Part shown: in pieces, positions 1-8,099 of the stretch
Numbering within the stretch: position 1 is the first letter of the stretch
Layout: the number at the start of each line of letters is the position of its first letter
From: Myxococcus llanfairpwllgwyngyllgogerychwyrndrobwllllantysiliogogogochensis
GTDB lineage: Bacteria; Myxococcota; Myxococcia; Myxococcales; Myxococcaceae
Direction of reading: 5' to 3'
Assembly (NCBI RefSeq): GCF_006636215.1
Contig: NZ_VIFM01000048.1
Span: forward strand, 1-54,061
DNA: 54,061 bases
Made by a program: the position numbers and the translations under genes
The notes under the pieces: model-generated
What the model was told of the DNA's origin: nothing
Databases searched by the model: none
Seen by the model: only the letters and a program-made list of their open reading frames with translations

Positions 1-257
1 GGGTGGCTGCCCTGGGCGGGGGGCACCCGGGTGATTTGCGCGCTGCCATCTCCAGAGGTGGAGTGGCCCACCGCCCCGCGAGTCTTCACACACCTGCGCT
101 GAAGGACTCCGAGCGGGCGGCCCGCTCAGGGTCCGAGTCCCGGGGCACGGGCGGGCACGCCCCCCTCGGGGCGACAGGTGGGCGACGACAAGGAAGTGGG
201 CGCGGGCGCGCATCGCGCTATGGTCCATGGGTACCGGGACTGTCGCCCCGAGGAGCC

Positions 258-1421
258 ATGAACTTCGTCTTCATCTCTCCGCACTTCCCGTCCCACTTCT
301 TCCACTTCGTCACCGCGCTGCGCGAGCGGGGCGTCACGGTGCTGGGCATCGGCGACGCGGCCTACGAGTCCCTGCGCCCCGAGCTGCGCGACTCCCTGCG
401 CGAGTACTACTTCGTCTCCAGCCTGCACGACGAGGACTCCCTCACGCGCGCGGCCGGCTACCTCACGTGGCGCCATGGCCGGCTGGAGCGCATCGATTCG
501 CTCAACGAGTCCTGGCTGGAGGTCGAAGCCCGCCTGCGCGAGGACTTCCATGTCCCGGGCCTCCAGCCGGCGGACATCCACCGCATGCGCTCGAAGTCGG
601 GCATGGCGCAGGTCTTCCATCAGGCGGGCGTGCCCCACCCGGACCTCATCCGCGTGCGCGACGCCGCGCAGGTGAAGGAGTTCGCCAGCCGCGTGGGCTA
701 CCCGCTGGTGCTCAAGCCCGACGTGGGCGTGGGCGCGGCCAACACCTTCAAGGTCTCCAGCGACGCGGACGTGGACGCCGCCCTGGCGCACCCGCTGCCC
801 ACCACGTACGTGGGGCAGCCCTTCGTGCGCGGCACCATCGTCACGTACGACGGCATCGTCGACCGGCACGGCGTCATCGTCTTCACCCTCAGCCACGAGT
901 ACAGCGACGGAGGCATGGAGACGGTGGTGGAGCGGCGGGACATCTCCTTCTGGAGCCACCTGGAGATTCCCCCCGCGCTGGACGTGCTCGGCCGGCAGGT
1001 GGTGGCCGCCTTCGGTCTGCGCGAGCGCTGGTTCCACCTGGAGTTCTTCCGGCTGCCGGATGGCCGCTTCGTCGTGCTGGAGGCCAACCTGCGGCCTCCC
1101 GGCGGCTTCATCCCCGACATGATGAACTACACGTGCGACATCGACGTGTACCGGCTCTGGGCGCGGGTGATGACGGGGGACCCGGTGGCGGACTTCCGCT
1201 ACACCCCGCGCTACCACGTGTGTCACAGCGCGCGCCGTCACGGCCGTCGCTACAAACACACTCATGAAGAGGTGGTGAAGCGGCTCGGGTCCGCGTTCAT
1301 CCTCCACCGCGAGCTGCCGCCCATCTACCACAGCCTGTTGGGCGAGGAGATGTACCTCACGCGCCACACGGACCTGGACGCGATGCGGGACGCGGTGCGC
1401 TTCATCCAGGCCACGGCCTAG
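258..1421 (+). CDS. ATP-grasp domain carboxylate-amine ligase-like protein
   Basis: Predicted 387-residue cytoplasmic ATP-grasp enzyme, which would use ATP to join a carboxylate to an amine or thiol through an acyl phosphate; the substrate cannot be told. The open frame runs further upstream, but the ATG at 258 has AGGAG at 251-255 and begins the typical N-terminal Rossmann-like segment (MNFVFISPHFP). The ATP-grasp core spans about residues 110-310: YPLVLKPD near 148-155 supplies the ATP-binding lysine, and EANLRPPGG near 275 is the metal/phosphate-binding strand. It stands alone and converges on the DUF2378 gene, whose stop is 10 bases away. Family assignment is firm, function is not. Confidence 0.85.
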   Translation: MNFVFISPHFPSHFFHFVTALRERGVTVLGIGDAAYESLRPELRDSLREYYFVSSLHDEDSLTRAAGYLTWRHGRLERIDSLNESWLEVEARLREDFHVPGLQPADIHRMRSKSGMAQVFHQAGVPHPDLIRVRDAAQVKEFASRVGYPLVLKPDVGVGAANTFKVSSDADVDAALAHPLPTTYVGQPFVRGTIVTYDGIVDRHGVIVFTLSHEYSDGGMETVVERRDISFWSHLEIPPALDVLGRQVVAAFGLRERWFHLEFFRLPDGRFVVLEANLRPPGGFIPDMMNYTCDIDVYRLWARVMTGDPVADFRYTPRYHVCHSARRHGRRYKHTHEEVVKRLGSAFILHRELPPIYHSLLGEEMYLTRHTDLDAMRDAVRFIQATA

Positions 1422-1431
1422 CGCCGCTGCG

Positions 1432-2004
1432 TCAGCGCTCCGTCCACGTGAGCAGGTAGGTGGTGTGGCTTTCCTCCACGGACAGCGTCGTCACCTTCGG
1501 GGACTCGCCGCCGCCCACGCGAATCATGTGCTCGAACAGCGACTCCGAGTAGCCGGGACAGTCGAGCACGGAGTTCATCCGCATCTCGTACGTGGTGGGG
1601 CCTTTCTCCACGAGCTCCACCTCCGTGTAGTTGTCCGTGCCGCGCAGGGTCTGCGGCATCCGCTGCACCAGCCGTTTCGGGCCCAACAGCCGCATGACGC
1701 CGTACACGGCGCGCCCGATGAGGGTGCGGCCGTAGCCATCCACGTGCGCGGCGGCCAGGTGGCGGAAGGACTCCTCCAGAGGCATGCCGGGCCAGGTCTC
1801 CTGGGCGATGACGCGCAGGCACTGCGCCCACATGACCACGGGGTAGGCCGGCAGCAGGGGCTGGTCCACATCGACGCCCACCTGGCGCAGTCGCGCCTTG
1901 AGGCGGGGGGAGATGCGGCCCTGGAGGCCGTGTTGGATGAGGCCCTCGACGACTTGGACGTAGACCAGCCGGTGTTCGAGCGGGACGTGCTTGCCGGACT
2001 TCAC
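1432..2004 (-). CDS. DUF2378 (TIGR02265) myxobacterial paralogue
   Basis: A 190-residue protein of unknown function that I recognise as one of the expanded DUF2378/TIGR02265 paralogues of Myxococcus and Stigmatella. The start is GTG at 2004. No signal peptide or membrane segment is visible. Family features are the ISPRLKARLRQVGVD segment near residue 33, the RTLIGRAVYGVMRLLGP segment in the middle and a C-terminal beta-rich part ending in TYLLTWTER. It lies 10 bases downstream of the esterase gene on the same strand, so the two probably share a transcript. It is the best taxonomic marker in the window. No catalytic motif is evident. Confidence 0.8.
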   Translation of the reverse strand: MKSGKHVPLEHRLVYVQVVEGLIQHGLQGRISPRLKARLRQVGVDVDQPLLPAYPVVMWAQCLRVIAQETWPGMPLEESFRHLAAAHVDGYGRTLIGRAVYGVMRLLGPKRLVQRMPQTLRGTDNYTEVELVEKGPTTYEMRMNSVLDCPGYSESLFEHMIRVGGGESPKVTTLSVEESHTTYLLTWTER

Positions 2005-2014
2005 GCCGTGCGCC

Positions 2015-2806
2015 TCACGTCAGCAGCCAGCGCATCGCGGTGGGCAGTCTGCGCTGCCAGTCCTTCTCGTGGTGTTCGCCCCCGGGCTCCAGCACGAGCG
2101 ACACCTCATGGTCGGCGTAGCCCAGGCCCTTGAGGTGTTCGTAGAAGGCGCGCGTGGCCTCGCCGTAGTTGAGCGGGAGGCCGTCCGCGTCAATGAACTC
2201 CTGGGCGCCCGCGTCCAGGTAGATGCGCGTCCAGCGGCGGGGGTGGGTGCCCCACTCGGAGAAGAGGCGGCCGTCGCTCCACATGACGGTGGGGGACAGC
2301 GCGCCGATGCGGCCGAACACCTGCGGGTAGCGGCAGCCCAGGTACAGCGAGATGAGGCCGCCCAGGGAGGAGCCCATGGCTCCGGTCCACTCGGCGCCTT
2401 CACGCGTGCGGTAGTTCAGGTCGACCAGCGGCTTGAGGTGCTCCACCAGGAAGCGGCCGTAGGCTTCGCCTCGCGCCTTCACCTTGCCGCTCGAGTCGTC
2501 CCAGGGCGAGTACTCCTGCAGCCGCCCGGTGCCCGAGTCCACCGCGACGATGATCCACGGCTCCAGGTGGCCTTCGCCCACGCCCTGTTCGAGCGCGAGG
2601 TTGGCGCACCAGGTGTCGAAGAGGGCGGACTCCGGATGCGCGAAGACGTTCTGCCCGTCGTGCATGTAGAGCACGGGGAAGCGATGCCAGGGCATCGAGT
2701 CATAGGCATCCGGCGTGTAGATGCGCACGGTGCGGGAGAAGCCCTCCTGAGGGGAGGGGAAGTCTCGGACGATGTGGACGTGGCCCATGAATGCGAGGCG
2801 CAGCAT
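2015..2806 (-). CDS. putative esterase (esterase D / enterochelin esterase-like alpha/beta hydrolase)
   Basis: A 263-residue alpha/beta hydrolase of the putative esterase family, whose members cleave ester bonds with a Ser-Asp-His triad. The nucleophile elbow GSSLGG, the strand motif FPVLYMHDGQN and a late GGEHHEKDW supplying the likely catalytic histidine are all visible. There is no obvious signal peptide, so it should be cytoplasmic. The frame stays open to 2941, but that extension has non-coding composition. I chose the ATG at 2806, preceded by a GGGGGG stretch; the ATG at 2788 is an alternative. It is first in a likely two-gene operon with the DUF2378 gene. The substrate is unknown. Confidence 0.8.
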   Translation of the reverse strand: MLRLAFMGHVHIVRDFPSPQEGFSRTVRIYTPDAYDSMPWHRFPVLYMHDGQNVFAHPESALFDTWCANLALEQGVGEGHLEPWIIVAVDSGTGRLQEYSPWDDSSGKVKARGEAYGRFLVEHLKPLVDLNYRTREGAEWTGAMGSSLGGLISLYLGCRYPQVFGRIGALSPTVMWSDGRLFSEWGTHPRRWTRIYLDAGAQEFIDADGLPLNYGEATRAFYEHLKGLGYADHEVSLVLEPGGEHHEKDWQRRLPTAMRWLLT

Positions 2807-3006
2807 ACATGGATGTCCCCCCATTGCTCCGCCCCTGGCCGGCCGGTGGTCATGGACCCCACACCGCACGGGAGGCCGTGGGCTGCTCGCACCTGGAGCA
2901 AGGAGGCTGGCCCCGGGGCTGCACGGGACGTCGGGAAACATGAGGCCGTCGGTCTCCCCTGCAATACTGACAAGGCAGCGGGCAGCCCCCTCCGGAGTCC
3001 CCCTCG

Positions 3007-3198
3007 ATGGAACTGAACCGACTGCACCTCTCCGCGCTATTGATGTCGACCGAGGCCGACGTGCGTCGCGCGAGGGCCGCCTTGGATGGGAGTGAAGAGG
3101 CGCGCTTGCGTTATGCCGCCGCTCAGGCGCTCGCGGTGGCGGCGAAGTCCGTCACGGAGGAGCTGCTGCTGGCGGCGCCTCCCGATGTCCGGGTGTGA
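3007..3198 (+). CDS. small hypothetical protein
   Basis: A 63-residue open frame with codon use like its neighbours (G or C at most third positions). It encodes a helical, Ala/Leu/Glu-rich cytoplasmic protein without signal peptide, membrane segment or known motif. The start ATG at 3007 follows a pyrimidine-rich stretch and lacks a strong ribosome binding site, which lowers confidence. It sits 76 bases upstream of the helix-hairpin-helix barrel gene on the same strand and may be the first gene of that transcript. I do not recognise the family. Confidence 0.5.
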   Translation: MELNRLHLSALLMSTEADVRRARAALDGSEEARLRYAAAQALAVAAKSVTEELLLAAPPDVRV

Positions 3199-3274
3199 CG
3201 CCGTTGCGTCTGGCCCGTGGACGGCCGGTCCGAGGCTCGGACGGCGTCGGGGCGAGGCGCTCCTGTAGGGAACG

Positions 3275-5410
3275 GTGGTCTCTGGCGTGCAGTGCCGGCG
3301 CCGCGTGCCTCGGTTCCTCGGGATGTTGCTCCATGGGTTGTTGGGTGGGTGGTTGCTCGGCGCGTCGCCGGTGCTCGCCGCGCCGTACGAGGTGGAGCCC
3401 GAAGTCGACGGTGAGCTGGAGCTGCTCGCGCTGCTGGAGGACGGGACGCTCTCCGCGGAGACGTGGGCCGCGCTGGTGGCGCTGCGGCGAGCGGGCGTGG
3501 AGCCCGAGCAGGCGACCCGGGCGGCGCTCTACGCACTGCCCGGGCTGACCTATGCGGAGGTCGATGAGCGATTGAGGGAGCGCGGGGCCTCGATGCCCGA
3601 AGTCCTCACGGACGAGGAGCGACGTCGACTCGCGCCCTTCCTGGTGAATCGAGTGCCAGGGGAACTGTCGGGGGACGCGAGGCTGCTGACAGCCTTCGCC
3701 CTGTCGGACTCGGTGCTTCCTCCGGTGGCCTTGCAGGTCCGGGCCGGGGGGCTCGCGGGACTTCGCGTGGGCGTGCTCGCGACGTGGGCACGGCGGAGGT
3801 TGGGGACACTTCGACGAGACGCGCGCACCCGGAGCCTCGTGGTGGACGCGCCCGGCTCCGCGGTGTTGCTGCCCAAGTTTCACGCGCAATGGACGGGCAC
3901 GAGTGCTTCCGTGCTGGTGGGCACCTATCGGCTCGGCTTTGGCCAGCGCCTCACGCTGGACACGACGGCGCTTCCTTCACCGGAGGGCTTCCTCGCGGAC
4001 GATGGCGTGCGGCCTCCCGGCGCGCTGGAGCGGGAGTGTCTGTTGTCGAGCACCGCGTGTGCCGAGGCCGAACGCGAGGCGGACGTCACCCCCGACTTCC
4101 GCTGGGACGAGGGCTTCCGTGGCGTGGCGGGCACTGTGCGCGGCGCGGTGGGTCGTGGCCTGGAGCTGTCGCTCACGGGCTTCGGCTCCTACCAGAGCCG
4201 TTCACTCCAGCGGTCCGCTGTGTTGGACCGGGCGACATGTGAGTCGTCGCGAATGGGCGCGTCGGGCTGCGAGGCGCCAGAGGTCCTCGTCCCCTTGTCG
4301 CGCGCTCGGCTGGAGCCGCTTCGGGCGCGCACGCTGCCCGGTGTCTTCAGCGAGTGGGCCGGTGGTGCCAACGCGACGCTCGCCCTGTCGCCGCGAGCGC
4401 AAGTGGGAGTGACGGGCTGGGCCGCGAGGCCCGTGTGGCCGGTGAAGGGCGCCATGCTCGACTTCCAACCGCACGCTCGCTACCCGATGGGTGGCGGCTT
4501 CGGCGCGGTGGGGCTCGATGCCTCGTGGGGGCTGGGAGCGGTGGACCTCTTCTTCGAGGGCTCGCGCAGCTTCGACTCCGCGCCGGGCGGTGGTGGGAGC
4601 TGGGCGGCCCTTCAGCGCACGGTGCTCTCAGGCACGGGTCAGGAACTGGAACTGGCACTGCGCTACTACGGACGTGGGTTCGCCAATCCCTACAGCGGTG
4701 CCACCTCGGGACCGGACCTGCTGGAAGGACAGCGGGTTCGCAACGAGCTGGGGGCACGGCTGCGCTATCTGTATCGCGATGCGGCGACGTGGCGGTTTCG
4801 CGGCCAGGTGGATGGTTGGACGCTGCCCGCCGATGGCGCGGTGAAGGGCACGGCGGGATTGACGCAGGTGAGAGCCTCCGCACGCGTGGACTGGCTGGCG
4901 TGGACGTGGCTGCGACCGTCCCTGCAATTGGAGGCGCGTGAGGCGGGGCTGGGGCAGGCCCTCGCATGCTCCGACACGGAAGACAGCGCGGAGCCGGAGG
5001 AGGTGCCCGCGTGTTCCCGAGGGAGCCGGTGGGGCGCCACCGCGCGAGTCCGTTCGGAGTTCTCGGAGTCCGTCAGCGTCGCGGCGCAGTCCGGTTACAC
5101 ACGCGTGGTCGAGCCGGGGACCTCGAAGGCCCGAAACGATGGCCGTGCCCTCATCGAGCTGAAGCTGCGTCCCCTGGAGTCCTTGCGACTGGGGGCCCGA
5201 ATCCAGTGGAAGGATGAGGACCTCTCCGAGCGCACCCGGCTTCGACAGGAGGTCCGTACGACGGTGGACCTGGGGTGGACGCTCCTGTCCGCGACGACGG
5301 TGCGTGGCCGGTATGTCTGGGTGGTGGATTTGAAGGATGCGCGAGCGGCGAGGACGCCGCCGGACGCGCCGAGACACCTGTTCCAACTGGAAGTGGAGAC
5401 GCGCTTCTGA
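3275..5410 (+). CDS. exported helix-hairpin-helix protein with predicted outer-membrane beta-barrel
   Basis: A 711-residue exported protein. A signal peptide (about residues 1-36, ending in ASPVLAAPYEV) is followed by an acidic segment and a helix-hairpin-helix-like motif near 82-100 (ALPGLTYAEVDERL), a fold that normally contacts DNA backbone non-specifically. The remaining roughly 550 residues alternate hydrophobic and polar residues in amphipathic strands and end in Phe (EVETRF), as outer-membrane beta-barrels do. The GTG at 3275 has AGGGA just upstream. It heads a same-strand series with the lamin-tail lipoprotein and the SNase nuclease. I infer a DNA-binding barrel at the cell surface; pore and DNA roles are unproven. 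Confidence 0.7.
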   Translation: MVSGVQCRRRVPRFLGMLLHGLLGGWLLGASPVLAAPYEVEPEVDGELELLALLEDGTLSAETWAALVALRRAGVEPEQATRAALYALPGLTYAEVDERLRERGASMPEVLTDEERRRLAPFLVNRVPGELSGDARLLTAFALSDSVLPPVALQVRAGGLAGLRVGVLATWARRRLGTLRRDARTRSLVVDAPGSAVLLPKFHAQWTGTSASVLVGTYRLGFGQRLTLDTTALPSPEGFLADDGVRPPGALERECLLSSTACAEAEREADVTPDFRWDEGFRGVAGTVRGAVGRGLELSLTGFGSYQSRSLQRSAVLDRATCESSRMGASGCEAPEVLVPLSRARLEPLRARTLPGVFSEWAGGANATLALSPRAQVGVTGWAARPVWPVKGAMLDFQPHARYPMGGGFGAVGLDASWGLGAVDLFFEGSRSFDSAPGGGGSWAALQRTVLSGTGQELELALRYYGRGFANPYSGATSGPDLLEGQRVRNELGARLRYLYRDAATWRFRGQVDGWTLPADGAVKGTAGLTQVRASARVDWLAWTWLRPSLQLEAREAGLGQALACSDTEDSAEPEEVPACSRGSRWGATARVRSEFSESVSVAAQSGYTRVVEPGTSKARNDGRALIELKLRPLESLRLGARIQWKDEDLSERTRLRQEVRTTVDLGWTLLSATTVRGRYVWVVDLKDARAARTPPDAPRHLFQLEVETRF

Positions 5411-5455
5411 CGCGTGTCTTGGAGACGCAGTGAGCCGAGAGGGGAAGGCATCGAC

Positions 5456-7342
5456 ATGAGGGGTTGGGGATGGAGGCTGGGGTGGATGTGCTTGTTGGGC
5501 GTGGGCGCATGTGGCGCACCGTTGGAAGAAGGGACGGAGGCCGCCTGCTCGGGCGTGCTGCCGGGGGACCTCGTCATCACCGAGTACCTGAATGACCCCG
5601 AGGGGACCGATACGGGGCGGGAGTACGTGGAGCTCTACAATTCCCTCAAGGTGCCCGTGAGCCTGGAGTCGATGACGCTGTACGCGGCTCGCTCGGACGG
5701 GTCGCAGGAGAAGGGGTTCTTCTTCGGGGGCCCGCTGTCGGTGGCGCCCGGGGACTACCTGGTGCTGGGAGATGTCCGCGAGGGACCCGTGCCCGCGCAC
5801 GTGGACCAGTCCTATGGCGAGGAGCTGGGCGCGCTGGGCAACACGTCGGGGAGGCTGGGTGTTCGATGTGGCGAGCGGGTGATTGACGAGGTTTCGCTCT
5901 CGGCGCCGGCGAAGAGCGGCGTGGCCCGTGGCTATGACGGACGGCTCGTGCCGGACTCCGCCGGCAATGACGACCCGGCGCGCTGGTGTGATGGCGCGGG
6001 CTCGGACGTGGCAGGGGTGTCCCAGGGAAGCCCCGGCACCGCGAATCCTCCCTGTGCGCCAGCGGAAGGCGCATCCGAGGAGAGCGGGAGCACGGAGACC
6101 TGCCTCCCCCTGGGCTCCCAGGTTCCTCGCGAGGTGAAGCGTCCTCGCGCGGGTGAGTTGGTCATCACGGAGCTGATGGTGAATCCACTCGGGGACGACA
6201 CGGTGGGCGAGTGGGTGGAGGTCCTGGCCACGGCTCCCGTGGACCTCAATGGCTTGACGTTGGGCACCGACACCACGAGCACGAAGGTGCAGGGTGCGAA
6301 CTGTCTGTCACTTCCCTCCGGAGGGTACGCGGTGCTGGCCCGACGCTCCGAGGCCGTACTCAACGGAGGACTGCCCGCGCCCGTGGCCACGTTCGGCGTG
6401 GACCTGCGCAACACGGGAGGTGTCGTGCAGGTGCGGGCCGGTGAGGTGCTCGTCGATGCCGTCGCATATGGCGCGGCGGAAGACGGTGTCGCGATTCAGG
6501 TGTCCGCGGGGGTGACGAATGCGTCCAGCAATGACTCAGCGGACGTGTGGTGTCGTGCCTCGGAGGCGTATGGCTCGCGCGGCAATCTGGGCACCCCGGG
6601 GCGCGCGAACCGGGCCTGTGCGTCGGGCGGGGGCGGGGTGGATTCCGGTGCACCAGATGGCGGCGCTCCAGATGGAGGGCGCGACACGAGTGGTGGCTCC
6701 GACGCGGGCTCCACGGGTGGAGGAACCCGAGACGGGGGACAGGACGGTGGTCTCCGAGACGCGGGTGTTCCGGACGCGGGGAGCCCCGCGCGCACGTGTA
6801 TCGACCGGGTGACGGGCACCTCGCGCCCGGTCCGGTTACCGGAGGTGGGCTCGCTCGTGCTCACGGAGTTCATGGCGGACCCGAGCGCCGTGGCGGACAG
6901 CGCGGGGGAGTGGGTGGAGGTCCTCGCGCTGCGCGAGGTGGACCTCAATGGCATCACGCTGATGAATGAGGGAGGCACGAGCACGGCGCTCGACGCGACG
7001 CTCTGTCTGTCGTTGAAGGCCGGGGCCCGAGGGGTGCTCGCGCGCGGCGCGGACACGGCGCTCAATGGTGGACTTCCCTCGGTGCTCGCCACGTTCTCCT
7101 TCAATCTGTCCAATGCCGCGGGCAGCCACTCGCTCCGCCTGGCACTGGGGAGCCGGGTGCTGGATGTCATCACCTGGACGAGCGCCGCGACGCCGGGGGT
7201 GTCGCTGCAGGTCAGCCCGGCGAACAGCGACCCTCAGCGCAATGACGCGCCGGGGAGCTTCTGTCTCGCGCCCTCGTCGGCGCGCTATGGCCTGGGAGAC
7301 CGGGGAACGCCGGGCCTGGAGAACCGCGCATGCGTGCCCTGA
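5456..7342 (+). CDS. lipoprotein with three lamin-tail domains
   Basis: A 628-residue lipoprotein. The signal peptide ends in a lipobox (VGAC, Cys near residue 19), predicting a lipid anchor on the outer membrane or surface. Three repeats of a lamin-tail (LTD) Ig-like domain begin near residues 38 (LVITEYLND), 236 (LVITELMVN) and 467 (LVLTEFMAD), each with an EWVEV or EYVEL core. An Asp/Gly/Ser-rich linker at about 390-445 separates repeats two and three. Bacterial LTDs often accompany secreted nucleases or DNA-uptake proteins. The ATG at 5456 is preceded by GGGGAAGG at 5441-5448. The 3' end overlaps the nuclease start by 13 bases, so the two are probably translationally coupled. Confidence 0.85.
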   Translation: MRGWGWRLGWMCLLGVGACGAPLEEGTEAACSGVLPGDLVITEYLNDPEGTDTGREYVELYNSLKVPVSLESMTLYAARSDGSQEKGFFFGGPLSVAPGDYLVLGDVREGPVPAHVDQSYGEELGALGNTSGRLGVRCGERVIDEVSLSAPAKSGVARGYDGRLVPDSAGNDDPARWCDGAGSDVAGVSQGSPGTANPPCAPAEGASEESGSTETCLPLGSQVPREVKRPRAGELVITELMVNPLGDDTVGEWVEVLATAPVDLNGLTLGTDTTSTKVQGANCLSLPSGGYAVLARRSEAVLNGGLPAPVATFGVDLRNTGGVVQVRAGEVLVDAVAYGAAEDGVAIQVSAGVTNASSNDSADVWCRASEAYGSRGNLGTPGRANRACASGGGGVDSGAPDGGAPDGGRDTSGGSDAGSTGGGTRDGGQDGGLRDAGVPDAGSPARTCIDRVTGTSRPVRLPEVGSLVLTEFMADPSAVADSAGEWVEVLALREVDLNGITLMNEGGTSTALDATLCLSLKAGARGVLARGADTALNGGLPSVLATFSFNLSNAAGSHSLRLALGSRVLDVITWTSAATPGVSLQVSPANSDPQRNDAPGSFCLAPSSARYGLGDRGTPGLENRACVP

Positions 7343-7815
7343 GCGCCGCGCTCACCCTGCTGGGGCTGCTCGTGGCCTGTGGGGGTGACGCGGGGACGCG
7401 GTGTGGACCGGACACGGGCCGGGTGGTGGAGGTCATCGACGGTGACACCGTCTTGCTCGAAGGCGGTGAGCGCATCCGCTACCTGCTCGCGGACACACCG
7501 GAGAGCACGGCGGGCAGACACGACTGCTTCGGGCAGGAGGCCCTGGCCTTCAACCGGAGCCTCGTCGAAGGACGGCGGGTGACGCTCGTCGACGCGGAGG
7601 CGTGTGAGGACCGCTTCGGCCGACGGCTCGCCTACGTCACCGTCGATGGACATGACGTGAGCGCGCTGCTGGTGGAGCGGGGCTTTGCGTGCGTGCTCCA
7701 TGTCCCGCCCGCCGGCGACTCCCGACGGGTCGAGTTCGAAGCGCTGGAGTTCCAGGCGCGAAGGGCCCGCCGGGGCCTGTGGGGCGCCTGCTCGCCGGTG
7801 CCGTGCTCGCGATGA
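7330..7815 (+). CDS. SNase-like thermonuclease lipoprotein
   Basis: A 161-residue exported nuclease of the staphylococcal nuclease (SNase) family, which hydrolyses DNA and RNA phosphodiester bonds with calcium. The signal peptide ends in a lipobox (LLVAC, Cys17). Family motifs are present: VIDGDT at 35-40 (calcium-binding aspartates), RYLLADTPE at 50-58 (catalytic Arg and Glu) and EDRFGRRLAYV at 93-103 (second catalytic Arg, R98). Length is normal for the domain. Its start lies inside the 3' end of the lamin-tail gene. With the helix-hairpin-helix barrel upstream it suggests capture and trimming of extracellular DNA. Confidence 0.9.
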   Translation: MRALSAALTLLGLLVACGGDAGTRCGPDTGRVVEVIDGDTVLLEGGERIRYLLADTPESTAGRHDCFGQEALAFNRSLVEGRRVTLVDAEACEDRFGRRLAYVTVDGHDVSALLVERGFACVLHVPPAGDSRRVEFEALEFQARRARRGLWGACSPVPCSR

Positions 7816-7886
7816 GTCACTGGGACACGGAGCGCCCACGTGCCCGCCTCCCGAGCGGGGTGTCACCCAGGCGGCCCGAGAAGACA

Positions 7887-7909
7887 GGAGCCTGGAAGCT
7901 TCGGGCTCC
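7887..7909 (+). terminator. hairpin downstream of the nuclease gene, possible terminator
   Basis: GGAGCC (7887-7892) pairs with GGCTCC (7904-7909). The stem continues inward through U-G, G-C, G-U and A-U pairs to a 3-base loop, giving about 10 pairs. It lies about 70 bases after the nuclease stop. No T-run follows, so it could be a Rho-type or processing hairpin. The rest of the 284-base gap to the kinase gene shows nothing I can name. Confidence 0.35.
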
Positions 7910-8099
7910 CTATTCCAATCCTGACGGCCATGCCTACGCGCCAATCATCCAGGTCGAGCCACTCCAGCGAGTGGCCGACGAAGGGCGGGCCAGCGGAAGC
8001 GCGCACCCGGGGGGGCATGCGCTGTCCGACTGGAACCTGCCCGGCCTGGCTTCACTTCCACATGGACGACGCCTGGACCCAGACGGGCGGGGCGCTCGC

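Noticed and set aside
126..1367. A 413-codon minus-strand frame opposite the ATP-grasp gene
   Set aside because: Shadow frame with His/Val/Arg-rich low-complexity product; the plus-strand gene has a ribosome binding site and conserved motifs.
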